The position numbers were made by a program, and so were the translations under genes. The notes below the pieces were generated by a model. It was not told the DNA's origin. It saw nothing but the letters and a program-made list of their open reading frames with translations, and made no database searches. Source: Rhizobium binae (lineage in GTDB: Bacteria > Pseudomonadota > Alphaproteobacteria > Rhizobiales > Rhizobiaceae). From it: a stretch of DNA of 64,000 nucleotides. This document shows, one piece after another, positions 20,523 to 28,808 of this stretch. Numbering within the stretch: the stretch's first letter is position 1; every line of letters starts with the position of its first letter. The stretch lies in assembly GCF_017357225.1 (NCBI RefSeq), contig NZ_CP071604.1, positions 2,607,001-2,671,000 of the forward strand, written 5' to 3'.

Positions 20523-20921
20523 ATGTCGACCATGCCCGCCAAAATCATCCATCGATCGATCGAGCGTGACTGGCGCGATGTCTACGACTTCGCCCGCAAG
20601 CCGGAGAACATGCCGCTCTGGGCCACCGGCCTTGCGACCGGTCTCGAGCCCAATGGCGCCGACTGGATCGCCCATGGCCCTCTCGGCACCATCAAGGTCA
20701 GCTTCGTGCCCACCAATGAATTCGGCGTGATCGACCATACGGTGACGATCGAATCCGGTCTTAGGGTCTATAATGCGTTGCGCATCGTGCCGAACGGCGA
20801 TGGTTGCGAGGTCATGTTTACGCTGCTGCGCCTGCCCGGCATGACGGACGCGCAGTTTTCCGCCGATGCCGCCCATGTCGAGAAGGACCTCGCCATGCTG
20901 AAAGCCCTGATGGAGAGATAG
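20523..20921 (+). CDS. SRPBCC family protein
   Basis: A 132-residue START/Bet v1-like helix-grip protein: the N-terminal IIHRSIERDWRDVYDFARKPENMPLW, given here as IIHRSIERDWRDVYDF then ARKPENMPLW, is the usual strand-helix start, and the long C-terminal helix is DAAHVEKDLAMLKALMER. Such proteins bind hydrophobic small molecules. It lies 2 bases after the AraC-type gene and its stop overlaps the start region of the VOC gene, so it is part of that operon. No ligand can be inferred. Confidence 0.8.
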   Translation: MSTMPAKIIHRSIERDWRDVYDFARKPENMPLWATGLATGLEPNGADWIAHGPLGTIKVSFVPTNEFGVIDHTVTIESGLRVYNALRIVPNGDGCEVMFTLLRLPGMTDAQFSADAAHVEKDLAMLKALMER

Positions 20922-21281
20922 ATGGCCGATAAGTCAGAAAACCACGATCGCCGCATCGATTATGTCGAGTTCAATGTCGCCGACATCGCTGCCGCAAAGG
21001 CCTTTTATGGCTCGGCCTTCGGCTGGCGTTTCACCGATTACGGGCCGAACTACTGCGAATTCGACGATGGCCGTTTGAAGGGCGGCTTTACCGATTTCGG
21101 ACCCGTGCGGCCGGGAGGGCCGCTTGTTGTCGTCTACGCCAATGATCTGGAGGAGGTGTTGACGTCCGTCGAAAGGGCCGGTGGCACGATCTGCCGGCCG
21201 ATCACCGATTTTCCCGGCGGCCGCCGCTTCCATTTCCTCGATCGCGACGGTTATGAGCTCGCCGTCTGGGCGAGTGCATAA
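20922..21281 (+). CDS. VOC family (glyoxalase/bleomycin-resistance-like) protein
   Basis: A 119-residue single-unit vicinal-oxygen-chelate protein. IDYVEFNVADIAAAKAFYGSAFGW begins the first beta-alpha-beta module (IDYVEFNVADIAAAKAFYGS), and FPGGRRFHFLDRDGYELAVW closes the second. The family includes lyases, dioxygenases and drug-binding proteins. It begins directly after the SRPBCC stop. The substrate is unknown. Confidence 0.82.
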   Translation: MADKSENHDRRIDYVEFNVADIAAAKAFYGSAFGWRFTDYGPNYCEFDDGRLKGGFTDFGPVRPGGPLVVVYANDLEEVLTSVERAGGTICRPITDFPGGRRFHFLDRDGYELAVWASA

Positions 21282-21291
21282 GTTGGACAAG

Positions 21292-22038
21292 CTAACGATC
21301 CATCACGATCAGAGCACCGATCACCGTGCCGCCGGCATCGCGCAACGGCGACATGCGACAGCGCACCTGCCGCGATGCGCCGCCGCCGGTCGCCCGCTCA
21401 TAGGTGTAGTCGATCTGCTCGCCGGCAAAGCAGGCATCCAGTTTATGCCTGGCGCATCCGGCAAAGCGTTCTTCGCCAATGAATTCAGCAATATGGCGGC
21501 CGATGAGATCCATCGGCTTTCTGTCGAGATGAGCGCTGTTGGCCGCATTGGAATAGAGATAGCGATAGTCCCTGGTCAGCACCGCTACCCGATCCGGCAA
21601 GCTTTCGAGGATCGCCGCATTGAGAAAGTGGCCGTTGTCGGTGTCGGGCACGTAGGCTGCCGGCGGCTCGATGCGCACATCCTGCGGCGACGGCATCCGC
21701 CAATCCGGCCCATGAGTGCCGAAATAGCGGTCGAGCAGGTAGGAAAGCACCGTCGTATGTTCTCGGACGCTGGCGCTGTCGTCGGCATCCCGGGCGACGA
21801 GATGGCTCACGAACTGCAGCTGCATATACACTTCCAGCAGATTGGCCGCCCGGCATGCCAGGATCGCCTCGACCAGCGGCTCGACATGCCGGTCGAGCGA
21901 CATGACGCGCTGATCGTCGCCGAGGCGTATGGCTTCCTCGATCTGCGCGCAACGCAAGGAAAAGGCTCGAAAAAGCTGCAGCAAGACGCCTCCCACTCCC
22001 ATTGTAAGCGCCTGTCCCGATAACCGGTATGGCTGCAT
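21292..22038 (-). CDS. PAS domain protein
   Basis: A 248-residue soluble protein. The N-terminal half is helical (LFRAFSLRCAQIEEAIRLGD). The C-terminal half is a PAS fold: LESLPDRVAVLTRDYRYLYSN, IGRHIAEFIGEERF, then the closing strands RCRMSPLRDAGGTVIGALIVMDR. There is no kinase, GGDEF or HTH output domain, so it may act as a sensor partner for another protein. It is convergent with the VOC gene and separated from lpxXL by 128 bases of noncoding DNA. Confidence 0.78.
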   Translation of the reverse strand: MQPYRLSGQALTMGVGGVLLQLFRAFSLRCAQIEEAIRLGDDQRVMSLDRHVEPLVEAILACRAANLLEVYMQLQFVSHLVARDADDSASVREHTTVLSYLLDRYFGTHGPDWRMPSPQDVRIEPPAAYVPDTDNGHFLNAAILESLPDRVAVLTRDYRYLYSNAANSAHLDRKPMDLIGRHIAEFIGEERFAGCARHKLDACFAGEQIDYTYERATGGGASRQVRCRMSPLRDAGGTVIGALIVMDR

Positions 22039-22166
22039 TTGCGATAATGCGCCTTACGGTAGATTTTACTCGCGCTTTGGTGGTGACGGGTAACATGAAG
22101 TGTACTCGGTTTCAATCCGAGAGCACCTGCCTCTTTTTACCGCTGATAAATGGGGGGTGGACCGTC

Positions 22167-23099
22167 CTACGCGAGCGTCTTCTTGATCTGCCAGCGGTCG
22201 TGATACCAGAGCCACTGTTCCGGATATTCCCGCACCCAGCTCTCCACCTTGTCGTTGAGGAGCTGTGCCGCCGCCGGCAGGTCGAGATTGCCTCTTTCGT
22301 CGCGCGGCATATCGAGTCGCGGTTCGATTTCCAGGCGGTAGCGGTTTCCGGGTAACCGAATGCAGCGCGCCGGATAGACCTCGCAGTCGAACTGGCGCAC
22401 CAGCTTCGGCAGCAGCGGATTGGTCTTCACCTCGCGCCCGAAGAAGGTGCCCTTCAGCCCCTTGCCGAATTTCTGGTCGACGAGCACGCCCACCCCCTGG
22501 CCGGCTTCCAGCTGACGGGCGAGCGCGAAGGAAGAACCGGCATGCGAGGGCACCAGCTTGCCCATGCGGGCGCTGCGGAAGTCGAATACCTTCTTGGCCA
22601 CGTAAGGGTTGTTCGGCGGCCGGAAGAGTACGGTCACCGTCAGCCCGAAGGCAGCACCCGCCACCGGCAACAGTTCGAAATTGGCGGTATGGCCGGTGAA
22701 CACGATGAAGGGGCGCGGATTATCGCGCAGGTCGAGGAAGATCGGAATGCCCGAGACCTCCACCCTGCCCGGCTCCGATTTTTCAGGATCATAGTCGAAC
22801 AGCTGATCGAGAAAGACATATTCGGCCGCGAGCCTTCCCATATTGCCCCAGCTGGCGAGCGCGATCTTCTCGATCTCGGCCTCGCTCTTCTCGGGAAAGG
22901 CGTTGCGCAGATTGGTCAGCATCAGCCTGTGGCGGCGGGTGCGCCGGCCCAGGCGGCGCATCACCCTGTCGGCAAAGCGGATCGCGCCATCGGCCGGAAA
23001 CAGCTTCAGCAGGTTCAGGAAGCCGAACATCGCCTGCGCCACCAGCCACTGCTGGAAATTCCTGAGCGCCAGGACAATCCGGGTGACGATCAGCTTCAC
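22167..23099 (-). CDS. lpxXL: Lipid A very-long-chain (C28) acyltransferase
   Basis: A 310-residue LpxL/HtrB-family inner-membrane acyltransferase. The N-terminal hydrophobic helix is followed by the catalytic HX4E motif in FTGHTANFELLPV, then TVLFRPPNNPYV and VGVLVDQKFGKG. Rhizobial LpxXL moves the 27-hydroxyoctacosanoate chain from AcpXL to lipid A. Its place as last gene of the acpXL cluster gives this specific call. It lies 6 bases after the dehydrogenase stop. Confidence 0.93.
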   Translation of the reverse strand: MKLIVTRIVLALRNFQQWLVAQAMFGFLNLLKLFPADGAIRFADRVMRRLGRRTRRHRLMLTNLRNAFPEKSEAEIEKIALASWGNMGRLAAEYVFLDQLFDYDPEKSEPGRVEVSGIPIFLDLRDNPRPFIVFTGHTANFELLPVAGAAFGLTVTVLFRPPNNPYVAKKVFDFRSARMGKLVPSHAGSSFALARQLEAGQGVGVLVDQKFGKGLKGTFFGREVKTNPLLPKLVRQFDCEVYPARCIRLPGNRYRLEIEPRLDMPRDERGNLDLPAAAQLLNDKVESWVREYPEQWLWYHDRWQIKKTLA

Positions 23100-23105
23100 G
23101 TGCGC

Positions 23106-24134
23106 TCAATCCATCTTCAGGATGATCTTACCGAAGATCTGGCGCGATTCCATCCGCTCCAGAGCCCGGTCGATATCGTCGAAGCCGACTTCAGTGTCGA
23201 TGACGGGATGAACGAGGCCGCGGCCCATCTTCTGCATGGCATCGGCCATGTTCACCATGCGGCAGCCGAAGGAGCCGAGAAGCTTCAATTGCTGCTGGAA
23301 CAGCATCATCAGGTTCATCTCGGTCGAAACGCCGGAGGTCGAGCCGCAGGTGACGAGGCGCCCGCCGCGCTTCATGCAGAGCATCGAACCCGCCCAGGTA
23401 TCCTTGCCGACATGTTCGAAAACGACGTCGACGCCCTTCTTCTTGGTGAGCTTGCGCACCACGCCTTCGAAGCGATCGGTGCGGTAGTTGATGACGTGAT
23501 CGGCGCCCAGTGCCTTGGCCTTCTCGATCTTGTCGTCGGAGCCGACCGTGGTGATGACGGTGCAGCCGATTTTTTTGGCAAGCTGGATCGCCGCCGTACC
23601 GATGCCGGAGCCGCCGGCATGGACCAGGATCGTTTCGCCGGGCTCGAGCTTGGCATTGTCGAACAGCATGTGCTCGACCGTGCCGAAGGTGACGGGCGCC
23701 AGTGCCGCACCGATCGCATCGACGCCGGGAGGGGCCGGAACCAGCAGGCGCGCCGGCAGATTAACCTTCTCCTGTGCGAAACCATCGAGATGGAAGCCGT
23801 GCACGCCGGAAACATGTTCGCAGAGATTATCGCGGCCTTCGCGGCAGGGGCGGCAGAGACCGCAGGTGCGCGCGCCATAGATCGACACCAACTGACCCGG
23901 CAGCACGTTGGCGACGCCCGGCCCGATCGCCTCGACGACGCCGGAGGCTTCAGCGCCGATGACCAGCGGCATCTTGCGCTTGGCAAATGCCATGCCGCGC
24001 CAGCCCCAGACGTCGATATGGTTGAGCGCCACCGCCTTGACACGCAGCGTCACCTCGCCGGCCGCGGGCGCCTCCGGTTCCGGCAGAACGGTGATCCCAA
24101 GCTTGCGGTCGTCGATCAGTTGCAGCGCGCGCAT
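23106..24134 (-). CDS. Zinc-type alcohol dehydrogenase of the acpXL cluster
   Basis: A 342-residue medium-chain dehydrogenase. The structural zinc lobe YGARTCGLCRPCREGRDNLC has four cysteines, and the NAD(P) site is GGSGIGTAAIQLAKK. In rhizobial acpXL clusters this gene (adh2XL) probably acts in the elongation or hydroxylation steps of the very-long-chain acyl group, but its reaction is not settled. It is separated from fabF1XL by 151 bases that contain an intergenic repeat. Confidence 0.88.
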   Translation of the reverse strand: MRALQLIDDRKLGITVLPEPEAPAAGEVTLRVKAVALNHIDVWGWRGMAFAKRKMPLVIGAEASGVVEAIGPGVANVLPGQLVSIYGARTCGLCRPCREGRDNLCEHVSGVHGFHLDGFAQEKVNLPARLLVPAPPGVDAIGAALAPVTFGTVEHMLFDNAKLEPGETILVHAGGSGIGTAAIQLAKKIGCTVITTVGSDDKIEKAKALGADHVINYRTDRFEGVVRKLTKKKGVDVVFEHVGKDTWAGSMLCMKRGGRLVTCGSTSGVSTEMNLMMLFQQQLKLLGSFGCRMVNMADAMQKMGRGLVHPVIDTEVGFDDIDRALERMESRQIFGKIILKMD

Positions 24135-24162
24135 GATGTATAGCTCTTTCTTCTACGTGAAT

Positions 24163-24249
24163 CGTCGCCATGCTCGGGCTTGTCCCGAGCATCTGCCAGC
24201 GGTCATTGAGTGACGCAAGTAGATCCTCGGGAGAAGCCCGAGGATGACG
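24163..24249. repeat. RIME-like element, copy 2, inside the acpXL operon
   Basis: Two hairpins, GCTCGGG...CCCGAGC and CCTCGGG...CCCGAGG, end in GATGACG as at 8802-8888. The copy lies between fabF1XL and the dehydrogenase gene on the minus strand and would be transcribed with them if the operon is continuous. Confidence 0.8.
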
Positions 24250-24285
24250 TCAAAAACCACTTCGTCCCAAAATCAAGGAGGGTCT

Positions 24286-25572
24286 CTAAGCCGGTTCGAG
24301 CGCCATGACAAGGCTGGCATTCTGCCCGCCGAAGCCGAAGGAGTTGGAAAGCACGGCCGAAACCTGCGCTTCCCGCTTCTTGTTCGGCACGACATCGAGC
24401 ACGATCGACGGATCGGGATTGTTGTAGTTGATCGTCGGCGGCAGCGTGCCCGTCAGCATCGTCTGCAGCGAGAACACCGCCTCGACGGCGCCCGCCGCCG
24501 TTAGCGTATGGCCGATCATCGACTTGTTTGATGACACCGGAATGCCAACCAGCTTCTCACCGAAGACGGCGGACATCGAGCCATATTCCATCTTGTCGTT
24601 TTCAGGCGTCGAGGTGCCGTGCGCGTTGATGTAGCCGATGCCGCTCTCGTCGATACCGGCATCGGCAAGGGCCGCGCGGATCGTCGCGATCGCCGGGCCG
24701 CCGTCGGGCGAAGACCGGGTCCGGTGGAAGCTGTCGGCCTTGTCGCCGGCGCCCTTCATGATGCCAAGCACCTTGGCGCCGCGAGCGACCGCCGATTCCA
24801 GCGATTCCAGCACCAGCGTCGCAGCACCCTCAGCGATGACGAAGCCGTCGCGATCCTTGCTGAATGGCTTGGAGGCCTTGGTCGGCGGATCGTTCTGGGT
24901 CGAAAGGGCCGACAGCAGCGAGAAGCGGATCAGCGCTTCGGCGCTCAGCGATCCATCTGTGGCGACGGTCAGGGCACGGTCGGCGCGGCCCTGGCGGATC
25001 GCCTCGATACCGAGCTGGATCGCGGTGACGCCAGAGGCGCAGGCCGTCGACAAGGTCACGGGCAGCCCGCGCGTGCCGAACCGGTCGGCAAGACGCTCGG
25101 AAATCGCACCGAACAGGGCCGCCTCGTGAAAGGCCGGGTCCGGCCGCTGACGCAGCGCCGTCAAAAAGCGCTCATAGGCGTCACCAGGATGGTCGGCAGC
25201 CGGCGAACGGTCGGCGAGTTCGAAACGGGCGCTCCATTCGGGCTCGATCGGCGGCGCGGCGAGGAACAGCGGGCCATTGAAATCGCCTGAAATGCCGGCA
25301 TCGGCCAGTGCCTCGATGGTCGTCTCGCGCGCGAAAGCATAGGAACGCTCGACGGCGTTCGGCACGGGAATCTCGATGAAATCGACGGTGCCTGCGATGC
25401 GGGTCGACAGGCCTTCGGTCGGAAAGCGATTGATCGCGTGGATACCCGAGGTGCCGGAAGAAAGGGCCTCCCAGTTGTCCTGCAAGCCTTGGCCGAGCGA
25501 GGTGATGATGCCCATGCCGGTCACTGCGACGATCGGCCGGCCGAGGTGATCCTTGTAAGCGGAATCTGTCAT
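24286..25572 (-). CDS. fabF1XL: Beta-ketoacyl-ACP synthase FabF1XL (catalytic subunit)
   Basis: A 428-residue KAS II-type enzyme. The nucleophile Cys is in LSTACASGVTAIQLG, and the two catalytic His are in INAHGTSTPENDK and KSMIGHTLTAAGA. The N-terminal insert and length match rhizobial FabF1XL. It extends the acyl chain on AcpXL by Claisen condensation. The neighbouring FabF2XL lacks the Cys, so this is probably the active half of a heterodimer. The FabF2XL stop lies 10 bases upstream. Confidence 0.93.
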   Translation of the reverse strand: MTDSAYKDHLGRPIVAVTGMGIITSLGQGLQDNWEALSSGTSGIHAINRFPTEGLSTRIAGTVDFIEIPVPNAVERSYAFARETTIEALADAGISGDFNGPLFLAAPPIEPEWSARFELADRSPAADHPGDAYERFLTALRQRPDPAFHEAALFGAISERLADRFGTRGLPVTLSTACASGVTAIQLGIEAIRQGRADRALTVATDGSLSAEALIRFSLLSALSTQNDPPTKASKPFSKDRDGFVIAEGAATLVLESLESAVARGAKVLGIMKGAGDKADSFHRTRSSPDGGPAIATIRAALADAGIDESGIGYINAHGTSTPENDKMEYGSMSAVFGEKLVGIPVSSNKSMIGHTLTAAGAVEAVFSLQTMLTGTLPPTINYNNPDPSIVLDVVPNKKREAQVSAVLSNSFGFGGQNASLVMALEPA

Positions 25573-25582
25573 ATCTCTCTCC

Positions 25583-26788
25583 TCAGGCCTCAGCCGAAAG
25601 AATGGCGACGCCCTCGCCGCGCTGGTGACCGACTGTCGTTACGACAGCGGCCTTGGTGCCCGCCTTCATCGGCGCTTCGTGGGCGGCGTCGAACGGCGGG
25701 ACCTTGGCATTGGCATCGACGGCAAGGGCTGCGAGCGCCAGCCCCAGCGGGAACTGCGCCTCGATCGTGTGACCGGACACGCCGCCGAAGCCGCGGATTG
25801 CAGCGCCGGGAAGCTGATGCTCCAGCACCGCCCTTTCGCGGGCGGCGATTTCATGCATGCCGGTCGAGCCGGAAAAGATCGCCGTGCTCTCCGGCGCCAG
25901 GTCGGCGGCAGGCTTCAGCAGCCGCTCCATGCGCACCTCGAAGTTGCCGGCGCCGCGGTTGCCGCGATCGCCTTCGACGGCACTGATCGTCGCATAGATA
26001 TGCGCGCCGCGCTCTTCCGCATGCTTGCGCGATTCCAGCACCAGGAAGGCACCGGCCGAACCGGTGATCATCCCGCCGCCCTCGAGGCCGGAGCGCGACC
26101 AGAGCGGCGCCCATTCGCCACGCGTATGCGCGCCGATCGCCTCAGTGAGCAGGATCATGTCGGGGCGCTCGGCAGCAAAGGCACCGCCGACAAGCGCATG
26201 GGTGGATTCGCCGGAGCGGATGCGCCAGAAGGCGGTCTCGACCGCGGAAACGCCGGAGGCTTCCTCGCCCATGAAGGTGCGCGACGAGCCGGTGACCTTG
26301 TGAACGATGGAGATGTTGCCGGCGAGCAGGTTGGAAAGCTGCGCCAGGAACAGCGTCGGCCTCAGCTCCGTCGTCAGCTTCTCGTTCAGCAGCAGCTCAC
26401 GGTCGTTGCGTTTCAGGCCCTCGTCGACGATCAGCGTATCGACGTTGATGTCGCGCTCGCCACCGCCGGCCGCCACGATCATGTCCATCGTGCCGCAAGC
26501 CTCGATATTGTCCTTCAAGCCGGCATCGTCGAGCGCGAGCCCTGCGGCGAAGACGCCGATGCGCTGCCAGTTCTCCATCTGGCGCTGGTCGCCACGCTTG
26601 GCGATCTGCTGCGACCAGTCGATCTCGGGCAGCGGATGCACCGGATAGGGTTTGAATTTCTCGGTCTCGACGATCGCCTTCGGCGTGCTTTCGGCCGAAA
26701 GCAGCGCGATATGCGCCTCCTTGCCGACGCCTTGACAGGTGACGATGCCGACGCCCGAAATGACGACGTCGTTTGCGGCCTTACTCAT
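25583..26788 (-). CDS. fabF2XL: Beta-ketoacyl synthase-like FabF2XL, chain-length-factor-like
   Basis: A 401-residue KAS fold protein. Where FabF1XL has the active Cys (TACASG), this protein reads MGEEASGVSAVETAF, so the nucleophile is missing. The second half keeps GGVSGHTIEAQFPLG with one of the His motifs. This is the pattern of KS-beta (chain length factor) subunits of type II polyketide synthases. It overlaps the fabZ-type gene by 4 bases. I infer it partners FabF1XL and helps set the C26-C28 length. Confidence 0.9.
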   Translation of the reverse strand: MSKAANDVVISGVGIVTCQGVGKEAHIALLSAESTPKAIVETEKFKPYPVHPLPEIDWSQQIAKRGDQRQMENWQRIGVFAAGLALDDAGLKDNIEACGTMDMIVAAGGGERDINVDTLIVDEGLKRNDRELLLNEKLTTELRPTLFLAQLSNLLAGNISIVHKVTGSSRTFMGEEASGVSAVETAFWRIRSGESTHALVGGAFAAERPDMILLTEAIGAHTRGEWAPLWSRSGLEGGGMITGSAGAFLVLESRKHAEERGAHIYATISAVEGDRGNRGAGNFEVRMERLLKPAADLAPESTAIFSGSTGMHEIAARERAVLEHQLPGAAIRGFGGVSGHTIEAQFPLGLALAALAVDANAKVPPFDAAHEAPMKAGTKAAVVTTVGHQRGEGVAILSAEA

Positions 26789-27267
26789 CCAATCACTCCC
26801 TGCGCTGCGATCGCTTCGAGAAGCCCGACCTCGCCGGCGCGTTTTTTCACGATATCGCCGAGCGGAACCTCGCTGAAGGGCATGGTGCGCAGTTTCAGCT
26901 GCGCGTCGCAGACCTTCTTGCCGCCGCTGGTGATCTTGGCCTTGGTGACTGCGAAACCCGAACCGTCGTGCTCCAGCACCGCCTCGATATCGAGCACGGC
27001 TTCCGGCTCGACGAAGGTGCGCATCTTGGCGCCGTCGACCGACATCAGGAAGGGCATGGCGGCAAAATCGGTAGCGGCAAGCACCAGCATACCGGAGGCC
27101 TGCGCCATGGTCTCGATCAGGAGCACACCGGGAACGAGCGGCATGCCGGGAAAATGGCCCTCGAAAACGGGGCTCTGGGCCGGCACGACGGATCGCGCCG
27201 CAAGCGTGCCCTTCTTCAGGTCCACCGCTTCGACGCGGTCAATCATCTGGAAATATTCCAGGAGCAT
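26785..27267 (-). CDS. fabZXL: 3-hydroxyacyl-ACP dehydratase FabZ-like
   Basis: A 160-residue hot-dog fold protein. VFEGHFPGMPLVPGVLLIETMAQASG carries the catalytic His (GHFPGMPLVPGV) and Glu (LIETMAQ) of FabZ dehydratases. It removes water from 3-hydroxyacyl-AcpXL during very-long-chain synthesis. Its ATG at 27265-27267 lies 116 bases after the acpXL stop, and its end overlaps the fabF2XL start by 4 bases. Confidence 0.92.
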   Translation of the reverse strand: MLLEYFQMIDRVEAVDLKKGTLAARSVVPAQSPVFEGHFPGMPLVPGVLLIETMAQASGMLVLAATDFAAMPFLMSVDGAKMRTFVEPEAVLDIEAVLEHDGSGFAVTKAKITSGGKKVCDAQLKLRTMPFSEVPLGDIVKKRAGEVGLLEAIAAQGVIG

Positions 27268-27383
27268 TCGGATCCTCCGGCCCGACGGGCAAGATCCGCC
27301 CGCCGGTGACGCCTAGTTAGGAACGAAACCGCCCGGCCGCCATAGTCAGGCGGCAGGGCGTTCAAAAAAGACGGTTAGATCTC

Positions 27384-27662
27384 TCAGGCCTTGGCTGCTT
27401 TGAGCTCGTCGATCTTGGCACACAGGTTCTTCAGCACGAAATACTCTTCGGTGGAAACCTTGCCCTCATTGACTTCCTGTGTCCACTTTTCGAGCGGAAT
27501 CTTGATGCCGAATTCCTTGTCGATCGCAAAGACAATGTCGAGGAAATCAAGGCTGTCGATACCGAGGTCGTCGATCGTATGGCTCTCCGGCGTGATCGTG
27601 GCACGATCGATCTCGCTGGTTTCTGCAATAATGTCGGCAACTTTATCGAATGTAGCGGTCAC
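27384..27662 (-). CDS. acpXL: Acyl carrier protein AcpXL
   Basis: A 92-residue carrier protein for the C28 fatty acid of lipid A. The phosphopantetheine Ser is in [16 protein letters not shown] (Ser37). I start at a GTG (27660-27662; [14 protein letters not shown] follows), because known AcpXL proteins begin at this point and GAGGT lies just upstream; an ATG 21 codons further up would add residues absent from the family. It is the first gene of its cluster. The region to fnrN, with two anaeroboxes, lies upstream. Confidence 0.95.
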
Positions 27663-27917
27663 GCGCTGTACCTCATGAAATGACGATTTAAATCCCCTCA
27701 TAGGCAAATCCATCTCAAAAGCCAATGCTTTCGTCCGGGCGTTAAGGCAATTTGGCGATCAGGTGTTGCCTAAACAGCAATGGAGTGCCGGGCGTTGCGG
27801 AGTGTTGCGCGCGCGCCCTAAACGCGACGCAAGGCCCGTCTCGGCGCGAGATGGACGGCTGCCCGAATCAAATAGGGACCAGCTGGATGCGAGCGTGCCC
27901 AACATCCGCATCTGAGT

Positions 27918-27931
27918 TTGATCTGAATCAA
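27918..27931. promoter_or_regulatory. Anaerobox (FNR/FixK site), distal to fnrN
   Basis: TTGATCTGAATCAA is an exact TTGAT-N4-ATCAA match. It lies 107-120 bases upstream of the fnrN start and about 256 bases upstream of the acpXL GTG on the other strand. Confidence 0.9.
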
Positions 27932-27948
27932 ATTGCGACACCGGTCAT

Positions 27949-27962
27949 TTGATAATCATCAA
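27949..27962. promoter_or_regulatory. Anaerobox (FNR/FixK site), proximal to fnrN
   Basis: TTGATAATCATCAA is a second exact TTGAT-N4-ATCAA site, 31 bases from the first. Two boxes are reported for fnrN of R. leguminosarum, where the distal box mediates activation and the proximal one repression by FnrN itself. Confidence 0.9.
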
Positions 27963-28037
27963 ACCGCGCTGGAAGAAATCGGGGATCGTGGTCCGGGCAT
28001 GTCTTGGGATAGGCCGGACTTTCGAAGGGATCAGGAC

Positions 28038-28757
28038 ATGGACATCGCACGCAGTGAGGTTTTCGAGGCCGGCACGCCCACCGCATGCCGCTCCTGCCAG
28101 GCGCGGCATGGCGTCGTTTGCGGCGCCTTGTCGAACGCCCAGTTGAAGGAGCTCAACCGCCACTCCCTGCGCCGCAAGGTCGAAGCCGGCTCGGAGATCA
28201 TTGCTCAAGGGTCGGAGAGCTCATTCTATTCGAACATCATGCGCGGCGTGGTCAAGCTCTGCAAGATGATGCCGGACGGTCGCCAGCAGATCGTCGGCCT
28301 GCAGTTCGCTCCCGATTTCGTCGGCAGACCCTTCGTGCGCGAAAGCACGCTGTCGGCCGAGGCCGCCACGGATGCCGAAATTTGTGTTTTCCCCCGCAAC
28401 CTCCTCGACCGCATGATAGCTGAGACGCCGGAGCTGCAGCGCAGCCTGCACGATCAGGCGCTCAACGAGCTGGATGCGGCGCGCGAGTGGATGCTGACGC
28501 TCGGCCGCCGCACGGCGGAGGAAAAGGTCGCAAGCCTGCTCCACCTCATCGCCACCCATGCCGAGCCGCAGACCGCCATCAGCACCGCTTTCGACCTGCC
28601 GCTGTCGCGCGCCGAAATCGCCGATTTTCTCGGACTGACGATCGAAACCGTGAGCCGGCAGATGACCAGACTGCGCAAGCGGGGAGTCATCCTGATCGAG
28701 AACTCCAGACATATCGTCGTCCCCGATATGGACGAGTTGGAGAAGGTCAGCGCGTAA
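28038..28757 (+). CDS. fnrN: FNR-type oxygen-responsive regulator FnrN
   Basis: A 239-residue Crp/Fnr family activator. The N-terminal cysteines C17, C20 and C28 (ACRSCQARHGVVCG) with C75 (VVKLCKMM) supply the four ligands of an oxygen-labile 4Fe-4S cluster. A cyclic-nucleotide-type fold follows, and the C-terminal HTH is SRAEIADFLGLTIETVSRQM. FnrN switches on fixNOQP-type and other microaerobic genes in bacteroids. Two perfect anaeroboxes upstream suggest autoregulation. I start at ATG 28038, which has AGGA upstream; the frame extends to 27933 but crosses the anaeroboxes. Confidence 0.95.
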   Translation: MDIARSEVFEAGTPTACRSCQARHGVVCGALSNAQLKELNRHSLRRKVEAGSEIIAQGSESSFYSNIMRGVVKLCKMMPDGRQQIVGLQFAPDFVGRPFVRESTLSAEAATDAEICVFPRNLLDRMIAETPELQRSLHDQALNELDAAREWMLTLGRRTAEEKVASLLHLIATHAEPQTAISTAFDLPLSRAEIADFLGLTIETVSRQMTRLRKRGVILIENSRHIVVPDMDELEKVSA

Positions 28758-28808
28758 CCAAAAATCAGACGCCAAATTCAAGTTTACGCGCTGATCCTGG
28801 ATCAGCGC
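28755..28808. terminator. Hairpin between fnrN and L,D-transpeptidase genes
   Basis: TCAGCGCGTAA near 28750 pairs with TTACGCGCTGA, and CGCTGATC-CT-GGATCAGCG (28790-28808) forms a short perfect hairpin. The two genes converge here, so it may act on both strands. No long T-run is present. Confidence 0.45.

Noticed and set aside
22105..22121. A tRNA T-arm-like hairpin CTCGG-TTTCAAT-CCGAG
   Set aside because: No anticodon arm, D arm or acceptor stem fits around it, and the loop lacks the conserved TTCRA order.
22542..24143. Long plus-strand reading frame (533 codons) opposite lpxXL and the dehydrogenase gene
   Set aside because: It is antisense to two clear enzyme genes, rich in Arg/Ala/Asp/His and has no domain. 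Long antisense frames are expected in GC-rich DNA.
25625..27316. Long plus-strand reading frame (563 codons) opposite fabF2XL and fabZXL
   Set aside because: It lies opposite well-supported genes and has low-complexity composition without family motifs.
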